A DNA stretch of 64,000 nt, taken from assembly GCF_026213295.1 (NCBI RefSeq), contig NC_079413.1, forward strand, positions 15,840,938-15,904,937, given 5' to 3'. This DNA comes from Gadus chalcogrammus (taxonomy: Eukaryota; Chordata; Actinopteri; Gadiformes; Gadidae). Below the pieces are notes generated by a model that was not told the DNA's origin, ran no database searches, and saw nothing but the letters and a program-made list of their open reading frames with translations. A program made the position numbers and the translations under genes. Of the stretch, positions 1 through 11,436 are shown in pieces. Numbering within the stretch: position 1 is the first letter of the stretch; every line of letters starts with the position of its first letter.

Positions 1-356
1 TTATTTTGAGCAAGCCATTTTCTCATTCCAAATCACTCTTCCGGTAAACAAAAAATTTGATTGGCTATTTTTCTGAGTGACACTATCACGTACATGCCGT
101 GACAGACGGAGGGAGGGGGGGAGTTCAGTGAGTGCATGATCTTCGCTCTGTGTAGATCATTGCTTTTTGCTGTTTTTATGCTGCACTACAGACTATTCTG
201 CCTTTCAATTTGTATTTCAGTGAGAAATGATTTTACTAATGTAATCATGCTTTGTATAGTGAAATCATAAAAATCGTATTATTTTAAATTGGTCATGGGT
301 CCGGATAGGACCGTCACTTGGTCCAGACCCGGACCGCGGTCCGCCGTTTGGAGATG
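1..356. other. Non-coding flank, no feature recognised
   Basis: No credible reading frame, RNA gene or known repeat end is seen here. The stretch 300-345 is rich in GGACCG/CGGTCC words and locally self-complementary. Probably intergenic or intronic DNA. Confidence 0.5.
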
Positions 357-434
357 CCTGCACTAGAGCCTGTCTGAGGCCGGTTCTAGGTTCCACCAGA
401 GCTTGTCTGAGGCCAGTTCTAGGTTCCATTAGAG
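357..434. repeat. Two-unit minisatellite, about 37-bp period
   Basis: Two near-identical units built around AGAGCYTGTCTGAGGCC and GTTCTAGGTTCCA run head to tail. A third, partial unit (TAGAGCCTGTCTGAGGCC) lies at 773-790 on the far side of the MITE at 435-768, so the MITE appears to have landed inside a longer tandem repeat. Confidence 0.75.
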
Positions 435-768
435 AAGGGGTCACCAACCTTTTTGAACCTGAGAGCTACTTCATGGGTACTGAGTCATACTAAGGGCACC
501 CAGTTCTATACACTCTTCTGAAATAACAAATTTGCTCAGTTTGCCTTTAGTTATATATTACTATCAATGATACTCATCTATGTGAAGACATGTTGATTAA
601 TGAAGTCATGTTAATGATTTCTCACAATAATTATCAACAATGACTTAAAAAAGGTGGGAAAGAGTTGTTCAAGAATGAGTAGTGCTATTTTTAGAACAGG
701 CCTGCGGGCGCCTCATGTGGTCCTTGCGGGCGCCGTGGTGCCCGCAAGGATTGTGTTGGTGACCCCTG
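435..768. mobile_element. hAT-type MITE
   Basis: The ends are inverted: AAGGGGTCACCAACC on the left and GGTTGGTGACCCCTG-like on the right, the CAGGGGTCACCAAC type of hAT terminus with the first C mutated. The flanks CATTAGAG (427-434) and TACTAGAG (769-776) look like a diverged 8-bp target duplication. It has no coding capacity, and a GC-rich stem GCGGGCGCC/GGTGCCCGC sits near the right end. Class from termini and target length; family not named. Confidence 0.65.
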
Positions 769-912
769 TACTAGAGCCTGTCTGAGGCCGATTCTGCTCC
801 TCAGGGGACGAGGGCAGCGAGCTGGACGGCCTGCTTGAACCAGCGGACGGACAGACGGCCAGCGCCCCCAAGACAGAGCGGAGCCACCTCATCGTGTGGC
901 AGGTCGCGGCCG

Positions 913-999
913 GCCGGGACTGAGGGTCCGGGACTGAGGGTCCGGGACTGAGGGTCCGGGACTGAGAATCCGGGACTGAGGGTCCGGGACTGAGGGTCG
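913..999. repeat. 14-bp minisatellite, about six units
   Basis: The unit CCGGGACTGAGGGT is repeated about six times, with one variant unit carrying GAGAATCC. It follows a GC-rich stretch and creates a spurious proline/serine-rich reading frame on the minus strand. Confidence 0.9.
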
Positions 1000-1549
1000 T
1001 CACTGCGTCAGACCCTCCTCATCTGCTCATTCTGTTCCATGGTTATCCCAGAGTAGACCAGTACTTTTATACAAACGTGCTTTCTACGGGTGGTGTTGTG
1101 TCAGGACCCCAGTCTGACGTCGGGGGGGATCCGTCCAGGGGATCCGTCAAGGGGGATCATGTTTTAAGCTTCTTGTTTACTGTCGTATGCTACAGCAGCC
1201 AGTCGTCTGACAAAGAGATCAAATGAAGATTCAGGTTTTCTCTTTCTTCTGAAATGTTTCCTCATCATGGATTATTTTTATGCATTAGGGAAGTGTGTGT
1301 GTCCTACAGTTTGTGTTTGTATGTCTTTTTAAAGGTGTCTATGTGTGCATGAACGAGCTACCTTCTTTTTTTTATGTTGCCATGAAACTAATCTAAATCC
1401 TGGGGTTGAGGATCGGGTTGCTCCAGAATGATCTGGCATGATCCAAAAAAGGAAGCGGATTAAAGGAACCGTTTGTCGAACCGCTGGAATGCATGAGGAA
1501 CCTTCTGAAACCCATCTCCGTCCAACCCCCCTGCTCGTTCTGACACTCA
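1000..1549. other. Non-coding flank
   Basis: Nothing recognisable as a gene is present. A small GGGGGATCCGTC repeat lies near 1120-1160. Base composition is ordinary for the flank. Confidence 0.4.
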
Positions 1550-1633
1550 CTCCCCTCACTCCCACCCCTCCCTCCCTCTCCTCTCCTCCCCTCCCTCCTC
1601 CTCTCCCCTCCTCTCCTCCTCCCTCCCCCCTAG
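1550..1633 (+). repeat. Polypyrimidine tract (CCCTCC-rich)
   Basis: An almost pure C/T run made of CTCCCCT, CCTCCCT and CTCCTCC words. Low-complexity sequence able to form triplex or G-quadruplex structure on the opposite strand; it is not coding. Confidence 0.85.
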
Positions 1634-2468
1634 TCAGTCTTCCGTTCTGCTCGCCGTCTGCACTTTAACTGTAGCTGTAGTGGCCTGAGGCTCAGAGTCC
1701 TGTGCTATTAGAAACCTGTACTAACGAGTGATACTGAGGAATACTGTGTGAGGAAACAGACCTCAGATTTGTTTAAGAGTCAACCGCCCACTGGCGACAG
1801 GACAAAAGGAGAAGGAGGAATTGTCAGTAGAAGATCCTTTTGGCTTTACATTTTCTAAATCTTGTTTATGACGATTTGAAGGATGCTTATTTTTGTCGTC
1901 AACATGGAAGATTAGCAGGGAACTTTATTTCCATTTTTTGTGTCTGGCACTTTTAAATAGTTTCAATGTTAATGTTGGAGAAAGAGTCTCTCCTTTTACT
2001 GAATCCTGCTTCTATTCTTTGATTGCCTTTTTCTCCCGTTTGCCATTTAATGCGTCTGTCCTGTCTGGGGGGCTTTAATGTCCTCAGTATTTCAACAGTG
2101 TCTGTAGTTACTTTAGCAGGACCACCTACTTTGAGTTCGCCGTTTTGTTTGCCATTTCATTCCAATTTTTAATTACACAAATATCATGTTGCCATTCCAG
2201 TATTTATTTTTGGTATTTTTGGTTTGTTTATTGAGCCTATTGCTGGTTCAGAATGTAACTTTCTACATTAAGACTCTAAAAGTTGGTTATGGTTTGTTCC
2301 AAAAAGGTTTACATGATTGTAAATAATGGTTAAAAATGAATTTTAAGCAAACCATAAATTCATACGAAACGTTTATTTGGACGATTTCTTTTTCTAACGA
2401 AACATTCATTGTATAAAGCTATGCATGTTTTTTAAGAGACCATCGCTTACTCTCACCTGCACTTACCT
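1634..2468. other. AT-rich non-coding flank
   Basis: AT-rich sequence with T-runs, resembling a 3'UTR or intron, but no polyadenylation context or splice pattern can be tied to a gene. No repeat end recognised. Confidence 0.4.
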
Positions 2469-2610
2469 CCGCTCTCCTGGGGGGCGCTGCGGAGTGCCGC
2501 AATACCGCCCTTCTCCTGGGGGGCGCTGTGGAGCAGTACCACTGCTCTCCCGGAGGGCGACGCAGAGTGGTGCAGTACCGCCGCTCTCCTGGGGGGGCGC
2601 TGCGGCGCGG
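2469..2610. repeat. GC-rich minisatellite, about four 34-39-bp units
   Basis: Each unit contains CTCTCCTGGGGGGCGCTG or a variant, followed by GGAGYRGTA or GCAGTA-type words. The third unit is the most diverged (CCCGGAGGGCGACG). Overlapping short frames on both strands here are artefacts of the repeat. Confidence 0.85.
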
Positions 2611-3093
2611 TTTGTGTAGGTGGGAGCTGACACACTCGCCCTGTAGTGCATCAGACGTGCGGTATGTGCGTCGTGTGCTTGATGTGTGTTTCTGTACAGC
2701 ACAAAGAACACGTTTTGTGTAGGGACTCCATTTCAACACGAGTGTGGTGTTAAAGGGTTAAACAGCGTCATAGTCTTATTTTTAACAATGCATTAAAACT
2801 CTTATCTCATGGAAACGGAGTCACGACTCGTGTTTACTGGAGAGAATCCCTTATTATTTTATCTGTTGGTGCACCAATGTGAACATTGTAATGTAAATAT
2901 ATGACATTAACCCACCAGCTGGTATGGAAGAAAATAACCCTACATTTTATGGTAAACTATGATTAATATTAGGCCAATAAAACATATAGAAACTTTAGTG
3001 GTGGAAGGTAGCTGATCACCTCTCCCCTATAAGTTAGGTTTGACATGGCGCCAGGGAGCAAGTTCACTCTGTTCCTATCTTGTGTGTTTTCTC
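2611..3093. other. Non-coding flank
   Basis: AT-rich sequence without a supported gene. CCAATAAAA near 2972 looks like a polyadenylation signal, but no coding region upstream supports one. Confidence 0.4.
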
Positions 3094-3326
3094 AAGGGTA
3101 AAGCTCACATGCATACCATCGTTCCTTATGCATAATGGTTGATGTATGTTCGAGGGTAAAGCTGTGACCTGGAAAAATAGGCTATGTAGATCAACATTTG
3201 TGGTTAATGAGTGGTCAAGGGCAAAGCTGTGAGATGGAAAATGTGCTATGCAAATCAGCATTTTATGCAAGTCTGACCTCATAATATGTAAGGATTGGGT
3301 ATATAAGGAGCAGGACGAGAATCATT
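3094..3326 (+). promoter_or_regulatory. Promoter-like module: 60-bp repeats, octamer and TATA box
   Basis: Three diverged repeats begin AAGGGTAAAGCT (3094), GAGGGTAAAGCT (3152) and AAGGGCAAAGCT (3216), spaced 58 and 64 bp. The third contains an exact octamer ATGCAAAT (3248-3255). A TATA box TATATAAG follows at 3300-3307, and the rolling-circle array begins at 3327, where transcription would start. Enhancer-like repeats plus a TATA box are typical of an LTR U3 region, but no LTR ends were identified, so LTR versus host promoter is undecided. Right-flank sequence resumes at 49083. Confidence 0.45.
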
Positions 3327-3488
3327 AGGGGTCCAAGCCAACAGGTTGGATCCCTATTGTTTTTGTAAGGATTCTTATTAGGGGTCCAAGCCAACAGGTT
3401 GGATCCCTATTGTTTTTGTAAGGATTTTTCTTTTTAGGGGTCCAAGCCAACAGGTTGGATCCCTATTGTTTTTGTAAGGATTTTTATT
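3327..3488 (+). repeat. Three solo family-A 5' ends
   Basis: Blocks start at 3327, 3380 and 3436. Each has the stem AGGGGTCCAA / TTGGATCCCT (one mismatch) around a CCAAC-AG-GTTGG inner hairpin, then CTATTGTTTTTGTAAGGATT. No body follows before the next 5' end. Confidence 0.9.
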
Positions 3489-4360
3489 AGGGGTCCAAGC
3501 CAACAGGTTGGATCCCTATTGTTTTTGTAAGGATTATTATTATTATTATTTCGTACGCCTTAGAAGTGGTACCACAGCCCAAACCGTAAATGGTGCACAC
3601 GCGCCAATTACATGACTAGAACCAGGTCCGGCACCGCTACTCAGATAACAAAATCCAGACACGCCGGTCCCTAAGTGGCTCTATACCAAGGAATACGCGT
3701 TTGGGGCTATAACTCCCACACCGAACCTCCCAGAGTCCAAAAACTTGTACCCACAGATGCACTGGAGTCTGCTGCATCTTTTGGCCTAGGCCACGCCCAT
3801 TTGCGTCCATGAATATTTTTCGCTAAATCGCAAAAACCGCAAAACAGTTTTTTCCCTACTCCTCCCACATTTCTTGACCAATCAACACAAAACTTTGCAC
3901 ACGACATCGTCAGACGCACACGCAAAGAAATCCTAGACACTTTTTTGATCCGAACTTCGACGACGAAACGGTAGCGTTTTGAATATTTGTTTATTAGCTA
4001 CGTTTTACGTCGAAACGCAAAAAATTAAAAAAATACCAAAATTAGTCATCAGATCAAGTCCAAATTTTTGACACATGTTGATGCTACCCCTACTGGCGTT
4101 CAATAAAATAATCGGAATATTTCGCCATAAGGGGGCGCAATAAACGAGGAAATTGTATATCTTCGACAAAATCTCGCCGCAAAAACGCTACACTGACTTC
4201 CCGCTACTCCTACCACAGTCAAATCCTTTGTATCCACAGGTTCAGGGTAGCGTTTTGAACACATGCTTCGCATTGTGCCGGCGAAATGCACATTTCTTGT
4301 CGCGTTGTGCCGGCGAAATGCACACTTCTTGGACCCCTGCATAACTGCTTGCAGTTCTAG
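3489..4360 (+). mobile_element. Family A copy, type S, complete
   Basis: Has its own 5' block, a TTATTATT tract, the body starting TCGTACGCCTTAG, and a canonical CTAG end. It is almost identical to 33870-34741, which has the same 872-bp length, implying a shared duplication. Its CTCF-like core is degenerate (CTAAGTGGCTCT). Confidence 0.88.
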
Positions 4361-4365
4361 TTATT

Positions 4366-4684
4366 AGGGGTCCAAGCCAACAGGTTGGATCCCTATTGTT
4401 TTTGTAAGGATTTTTTAGGGGTCCAAGCCAACAGGTTGGATCCCTATTGTTTTTGTAAGGATTTTTAGGGGTCCAAGCCAACAGGTTGGATCCCTATTGT
4501 TTTTGTAAGGATTTTTAGGGGTCCAAGCCAACAGGTTGGATCCCTATTGTTTTTGTAGTGTTTATTATTTTTAGGGGTCCAAGCCAACAGGTTGGATCCC
4601 TATTGTTTTTGTAGCGATTATTATTAGGGGTCCAAGCCAACAGGTTGGATCCCTATTGTTTTTGTAATGATTTTTCTTTTTATT
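4366..4684 (+). repeat. Six solo family-A 5' ends in a row
   Basis: Blocks begin at 4366, 4417, 4467, 4517, 4573 and 4626, spaced 50-56 bp and separated only by T-runs or short TTATT tracts. A seventh block at 4685 carries a body. This is the densest 5'-end stack in the window. Confidence 0.9.
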
Positions 4685-5659
4685 AGGGGTCCAAGCCAAC
4701 AGGTTGGATCCCTATTGTTTTTGTAAGGATTTTTTTTATTATACTTCCTACCAAGAAAGTGGTACCACAGCCCAGACCGTAAATGGTGCCGACATGCCAA
4801 TTGCATGACTAGATCCAGGTCCGTGAAGACTATTCAGACGACAAAATCCAAAATTTTCGGAATATTTCGCCATTAGGGGGCGCAATAAACGAGGAAATTG
4901 TATATCTTCTTATTGGCCAAAGGAATGTTCTTCAAACTCAAAGGAAACCATCAAGGGGCAAACCCGAGTCTATATAAAAAATATGGCCAAGAATTATTAA
5001 TGTGGGCGGGAGTTATTTGGCAAAGGAAAAATGTCTTTGGAAAATTTCGCCACAAGGGGTCGCAAATAAACGACGAAATAATATATCTCCTAACTGGCCA
5101 ATGGAATGTTCTGAAAACGCGTTTTAGGCTATAACTCCCACACCGAAGCTCCCACAGTCAAAAACGTTATACGCACAGATTCACTGGAGTCAGCTGCATC
5201 CTTTGGCATAGGCCAGGCCCATTTGCGTCAGTATTTTCTTTATGCAAAATCGCAAAAAACAGCTAAACTGCCTTTTCGCTACTCCTCCCACATTTCTTGC
5301 CCAATTGACACCAAACTTTGCACACGACATCTTCAGACGCACACTACAAGAAATCAGCAAAACTATTTTGATCCGACCATCGTTGACGAAACGGTAGCGT
5401 TTTGAATATATGTTTTGCGTTGCAAATCAGTAAAAACTATTTTGATCCAACGACGACTAAACGGTAGCGGAAAATGCGTTTGGGGCCGAAACTCCCACAC
5501 TGAACCTCTCACAGTCAAAACCTTTATATCCACAGGTTGTTCACGGTAGCGTTTTGAATACTTGGTTCGCGTTGTGCCGGCGAAATGCACATTTCTTGTC
5601 GCGTTGTGCCGGCGAAATGCACACTTCTTGGACCCCTGCATAACTGCTTGCAGTTCTAG
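4685..5659 (+). mobile_element. Family A copy, type L2 with central deletion
   Basis: The first body module is lost: the sequence jumps near 4850 from the 'gacgacaaaatcca' stretch to 'aaattttcggaatatttcgcc'. The long L2 tail follows, with two further CTCCCACA modules and a canonical 3' hairpin. Because of the deletion it lacks the CTCF-like site of other copies. Confidence 0.85.
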
Positions 5660-5661
5660 TT

Positions 5662-5825
5662 AGGGGTCCAAGCCAACAGGTTGGATCCCTATTGTTTTTG
5701 TAAGGATTTTTTTAGGGGTCCAAGCCAACAGGTTGGATCCCTATTGTTTTTGTAAGGATTTTTTTTATTATTAGGGGTCCAAGCCAACAGGTTGGATCCC
5801 TATTGTTTTTGTAAGGATTATTATT
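5662..5825 (+). repeat. Three solo family-A 5' ends
   Basis: Blocks begin at 5662, 5714 and 5773; the next block (5826) leads into a body. Linkers are T-runs and one TTATTATT. Confidence 0.9.
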
Positions 5826-6869
5826 AGGGGTCCAAGCCAACAGGTTGGATCCCTATTGTTTTTGTAAGGATTTTTCTTTTTATTATTATTTTTATACTTA
5901 CCCCCTTAAAAGTGGTACCACAGCCCAAACCGTAAATGGTGCACACACGCCAATTACATGACTAGATCCAGATCTCTTCGGACTACGCAGACGACAAAAT
6001 CCAGACACGCCGGCCACTAGGTGGCGCTATACCAGGGAATACGCGTTTGGGGCTATAACTCCGACACCGAACCTCCCAGAGTCCAAAAACTTGTACACAC
6101 AGATGCACTGGAGTCTGCTGCATCTTTTGGCCTAGGCCACGCCCATTTGCGTCTATGAATATTTTTCGCTATATCGCGAAAACCGCAAAACTGTTTTTTC
6201 GCTACTCCTCGCACATTTCTTGACCAATCAACACCAATCTTTGCACACGGCATCTTCAGACGCACACGCAAAGAAATCATATACAGTTTTTTGATCCGAC
6301 CTTCGACGACGAAACGGTAGAGTTTTGAATATTCTTTTATTAGCTAAATTAGACGTGGAAAATCAAAAATCCCAAAAAATCAAAAATAGACATCGGATCG
6401 AGTCCAAATTTTAGACACATGTCGGAGCTACCCTTACTGGCGTTCACTAAAGAATTCGGAATATTTCGCCATTAGGGGGCGCAATAAACGAGGAAATTGT
6501 ATATCTTCTAATTGGCCAAAAGAATGTTCTTCAAACTATAAGGGAACCATCAAGGGGCAAACCCGAGTCTATATAAAAAATATGGCCAAGAATTATTAAT
6601 GTGGGCGGGAGTTATTTGGCAAAGGAAAATTGTCTTTGGAAAATTTCGCCACAAGGGGGCGCAAATAAACGACGAAATAATATATCTCCTAACTGGCCAA
6701 TGGAATGTTCTGAAAACGCGTTTTAGGCTATAACTCCCACACCGAAGCTCCCACAGTCAAAAACGTTATATCCACAGATTCACTGGAGTCAGCTGCATCT
6801 TTTGGCATACGCCGTTCCTCAATTTCGAACACATGCTTCGCGTTGTGCCGGCGAAATGCACACTTCTTG
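5826..6869 (+). mobile_element. Family A copy, type L1, alternative 3' end
   Basis: Has its own 5' block and an exact CTCF-like core at 6014. It stops at TGTGC-CGGCGAAAT-GCACA-CTTCTTG and is followed by TTATTATT, so it lacks the usual GGACCCC and terminal hairpin. Confidence 0.83.
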
Positions 6870-7686
6870 TTATTATTATTCCAGCACTAAAAGTGTGCCC
6901 ACAGCCCAAACCGTAAATGTTGCACACACGCCAATTGCATGACTAGATCCAGGTCAGTGAAGACTATGCAGACGACAAAATCCAGACACGCCGGCCACTA
7001 GGTGGCGCTATACCAAGGAATACGCGTTTGGGGCTATAACTCCCACACCGAACCTCCCACAGTCCAAAAACTTGTACACCCAGATGCACTGGAGTCTGCT
7101 GCATCTTTTGGCCTAGGCCACGCCCATTTGCGTCTATGAATATTTTTCGCTAAATCGCGAAAACCGCAAAACTGTTTTTTCCCTACTCCTCCCACATTTC
7201 TTGACCAATCGACACCAAACTTTGCACACGACATCTTCAGACGCACACGCATAGAAATCTTAGACAGTTTTTTGATCCGACCTTCGACGACGAAACGGTA
7301 GAGTTTTGAATATTGGTTTATTAGCTAAATTAGACGTGGAAAATTAAAAATCCAAAAAAATCCAAAATTAGACATCGGATCGAGTCCAAATTCTACACAC
7401 ATGTTGGTGCTAACCTTAATGACGTTCGATAAAAATTTCGGAAAATTCCGCCATTAGGGGGCGCAATAAACGAGGAAGTTGTATATCTTCTACAAAATTT
7501 CGCCGCGAAAACGCCACACTGACTTCTCGCTACTCCTACCACAGTCAAATCCTTTGTATCCACAGGTTCAGGGTAGCGTTTTCAACACATGCTTCGCGTT
7601 GTGCCGGCGAAATGCACATTTCTTGTCGCGTTGTGCCGGCGAAATGCACACTTCTTGGACCCCTGCATAACTGCTTGCAGTTCTAG
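6870..7686 (+). mobile_element. Family A copy, type S, without its own 5' end
   Basis: Starts TTATTATTATTCCAGCAC and ends canonically. CTCF-like core at 6995. This copy and the next closely match 31922-33400, so they were copied together. Confidence 0.85.
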
Positions 7687-7688
7687 TT

Positions 7689-8754
7689 AGGGGTCCAAGC
7701 CAACAGGTTGGATCCCTATTGTTTTTGTAAGGATTATTATTATTATTCTTACCTCCCTAAAAGTGGGACCACAGCCCAAACCGTAAATGGTGCCGACACG
7801 CGAATTGCATGACTAGATCCAGATCTCTTCGGACTACGCAGACGACAAAATCCAGACACGCCGAACACTAGGTGGCGCTATACCAAGGGAAAACGCGTTT
7901 GGGGCTATAACTCCCACACCGAACCTCCCACAGTCAAAAACTTGTACCCACATATCCACTGGAGTCTGCTGCATCTTTTGGCATAGGCCACGCCCATTTG
8001 CGTCTATAATTTTTTTTCGCAAAATCGCGAAAACCGTAAAACTGTTTTTTCGCTACTCCTCCCACATTTCTTGACCAATCAACACCAAACTTTGCACACG
8101 AAATCTTCAGACAGACACGCAAAGAAATTTTTGAACACTTTTTTGATTTGCCCTTTGACGACGAAACGGTAGCGTTTTGAATATCTGTTTATTAGCTACG
8201 TTTTACGTCGAAACGCAAAAAAATTAAAAAATACCAAAATTAAACATCGGATCAAGTCCACATTTTTGACACATGTCGATGCTACCCCTACTGGCGTTCA
8301 GTAAAATAATCGGAATATTTCGCCATAAGGGGGCGCAATAAACGAGGAAATTGTATATCTTCTAATTGGCCAAAGGAATGTTCTTCAAACTATAAGGGAA
8401 CCATCAAGGGGCAAACCCGAGTCTATATAAAAAATATGGCCAAGAATTATTAATGTGGGCGGGAGTTATTTGGCAAAGGAAAATTGTCTTTGGAAAATTT
8501 CGCCACAAGGGGTCGCAAAAAAACGACGAAATAATATATCTCCTAACTGGCCAATGGAATGTTCTCAAAACGCGTTTTGGGCTATAACTCCCACAACGAA
8601 CCTCCCACAGTCAAAACCTTTATATCCACAGATTCACTGGAGTCAGTTGCATCTTTTGGCATAGGCCAAGCCCATTTGTTTTGAACACATACTCCGCGTT
8701 GTGCCGGCGAAATGCACACTTCTTGGACCCCTGCATAACTGCTTGCAGTTCTAG
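7689..8754 (+). mobile_element. Family A copy, type L1, complete
   Basis: Own 5' block and canonical 3' end. The first part matches 32744-33400 closely, including the unusual GCGTCTATAATTTTTTTTCG stretch, but the tails differ, so one of the two copies is recombinant. The tail has one GTTGTGCCGGCG hairpin unit rather than two. Confidence 0.85.
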
Positions 8755-9769
8755 TTCCTATTATTCTTACCCCCCTAAAAGTGGGACCACAGCCCAAACC
8801 GTAAATGGTGCCGACACGCGAATTGCATGACTAGATCCAGATCTGTTCGGACTAAGCAGACGACAAAATCCAGACGCGCCGGTCACTAGGTGGCGCTATA
8901 CCAAGGAATACGCGTTTGGGGCTATAACTCCCACACCGAACCTCCCACATTCAAAACCTTGTACACACAGATGCACTGGAGTCTGCTGCATCTTTTGGCA
9001 TAGGCCACGCCCATTTGCGTCTATGAATATTTTTCGCAAAATCGCGAAAACCGCAAAACAGTTTTTTCCCTACTCCTCCCACATTTTTTGACCAATCAAC
9101 ACCAACCTTTGCACACGACATCTTCAGACGCACACGCAAAGAAATTATCGGACAGTTTTTTGATCCGACCGTCGACGACGAAACGGTAGCGTTTTGAATA
9201 TTGGTATATTAGCTAAATTAGACGTGGAAAATCAAAAATCCAGAAAGATCCAAAAGTAGACATCGGAACGAGTCCAAATTTTACATACATGTTGGTGCTA
9301 ACCTTAATGTCGTTCAATAAAATTTTCGGAATATTTCGCCATTAGGGGGCGCAATAAACGAGGAAATTGTATATCTTCTTATTGGCCAAAGGAATGTTCT
9401 TCAAACTCAAAGGAAACCATCAAGGGGCAAACCCGAGTCTATGTACAAAATATGGCCAAGAATTATTAATGTGGGCGGGAGTTATTTGGCAAAGGAAAAT
9501 TGTCCTTGGAAAATTTCGCCACAAGGGGTCGCAAATAAACGACGAAATAATATATCTCCTAACTGGCCAATGGAATGTTCTGAAAACGCGTTTTGGGCTA
9601 TAACTCCCACACCGAAGCTCCCACAGTCAAAACCTTTATATCCACAGATTCACTGGAGTCAGCTGCATCTTTTGGCATACGCTGTTTCTCAATTTTTGAA
9701 CACATGCTTCGCGTTGTGCCGGCGAAATGCACACTTCTTGGACCCCTGCATAACTGCTTGCAGTTCTAG
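8755..9769 (+). mobile_element. Family A copy, type L1, without its own 5' end
   Basis: Begins TTCCTATTATTCTTACC directly after the previous CTAG and ends canonically. Its tail (TGTTTCTCAATTTTTGAAC) is shared with 19171-20167. Confidence 0.84.
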
Positions 9770-9771
9770 TT

Positions 9772-10614
9772 AGGGGTCCAAGCCAACAGGTTGGATCCCT
9801 ATTGTTTTTGTAAGGATTTTTCTTATTATTCTTACCCCCCTAAAAGTGATACCACACCCCAAACCGTAAATGGTGCCGACACGCAAATTGCATGACTAGA
9901 TCCAGATCTGTTCGGACTAAGCAGACGACAAAATCCAGACGCGCCGGTCACTAGGTGGCGCTATACCAAGGAATATGCGTTTGGGGCTATAACTCCCACA
10001 CCGAACCTCCCACATTCAAAACCTTGTACACACAGATGCACTGGAGTCTGCTGCATCTTTTGGCCTAGGCCACGCCCATTTCCGTCTATGAATATTTTTC
10101 GCTAAATCGCGAAAACCGTAAAACTATTTTTTCCCTACTCCTCCCACATTTCTTGACCAATCGACACCAAACTTTGCACACGGCATCTTCAGACGCACAC
10201 GCAAAGAAATCTTAGACAGTTTTTTGATCCAACCTTCGACGACGAAACGGTAGAGTTTTGAATATTTGTTTATTAGCTAAATTAGACGTGGAAAATCAAA
10301 AATCCAAAAAAATCCAAAAGTAGACATCGGATCGAGTCCTAATTCTACGCACATGTCGGTGCTACCCTTAATGGCGTTCAATAAAGAATTCGGAATATTT
10401 CGCCCTTAGGGGGCGCAATAAACGAGGAAATTGTATATCTTCTAATTGGCCAAAAGAATGTTCTTCAAACTATAAGGGAACCATCAAGGGGCAAACCCGA
10501 GTCTATATAAAAAATATGGCCAAGAATTATTAATGTGGGCGGGAGTTATTTGGCAAAGGAAAATTGTCTTTGGAAAATTTCGCCACAAGGGGGCGCAAAT
10601 AAACGACGAAATAA
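9772..10614 (+). mobile_element. Family A copy, type L1, 3'-truncated
   Basis: Own 5' block. The body breaks at GACGAAATAA, where complete copies continue with TATATCTCC, and joins TTTTTATTATACTTCC of the next copy. There is no 3' hairpin of any kind, so this looks like deletion or recombination rather than an alternative end. Confidence 0.8.
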
Positions 10615-11434
10615 TTTTTATTATACTTCCTACCAAGAAAGTGGGAATACAGCCCATACCGTAAATGTTGCACACACGCCAATTGCATGACTAGATCCAG
10701 GTCAGTGAAGACTATGCAGACGACAAAATCCAGACACGCCGGCCACTAGGTGGCGCTATACCAAGGAATACGCGTTTGGGGCTATAACTCCCACACCGAA
10801 CCTCCCACAGTCCAAAGACTTGTACACCCAGATGCACTGGAGTCTGCTGCATCTTTTGGCCTAGGCCACGCCCATTTGCGTCTATGAATATTTTTCGCTA
10901 AATCGCGAAAACCGCAAAACTGTTTTTTCCCTACTCCTCCCACATTTCTTGACCAATCGACACCAAACTTTGCACACGACATCTTCAGACGCACACGCAT
11001 AGAAATCTTAGACAGTTTTTTGATCCGACCTTCGACGACGAAACGGTAGAGTTTTGAATATTGGTTTATTAGCTAAATTAGACGTGGAAAATTAAAAATC
11101 CAAAAAAATCCAAAATTAGACATCGGATCGAGTCCAAATTCTACACACATGTTGGTGCTAACCTTAATGACGTTCGATAAAAATTTCGGAAAATTCCGCC
11201 ATTAGGGGGCGCAATAAACGAGGAAATTGTATATCTTCTACAAAATTTCGCCGCTAAAACGCCACACTGACTTCTCGCTACTCCTACCACAGTCAAATCC
11301 TTTGTATCCACAGGTTCAGGGTAGCGTTTTCAACACATGCTTCGCGTTGTGCCGGCGAAATGCACATTTCTTGTCGCGTTGTGCCGGCGAAATGCACACT
11401 TCTTGGACCCCTGCATAACTGCTTGCAGTTCTAG
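10615..11434 (+). mobile_element. Family A copy, type S, without its own 5' end
   Basis: Body opening ATACTTCCTACCAAG, CTCF-like core at 10743, canonical end. Nearly the same sequence recurs at 29401-30228 and 31922-32741. Confidence 0.85.
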
Positions 11435-11436
11435 TT

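Noticed and set aside
713..1003. 96-residue minus-strand frame with SRTLSPGPSVPD repeats
   Set aside because: Translation of the 14-bp minisatellite; no other support.
2419..2739. Arginine/proline-rich frames on both strands
   Set aside because: Produced by the GC-rich minisatellite; several mutually overlapping frames, none with a domain.
3535..3545. The TTATTATT microsatellite runs as ordinary slippage repeats of no interest
   Set aside because: Considered but set aside: they occur at the same place inside each 5' end and at the array junctions, so they mark the insertion target.
4366..4735. CRISPR-like appearance of about 50-bp direct repeats at regular spacing
   Set aside because: The repeats are 5' ends of family A, linkers are T-rich remnants rather than unique spacers, and the context is eukaryotic transposons.
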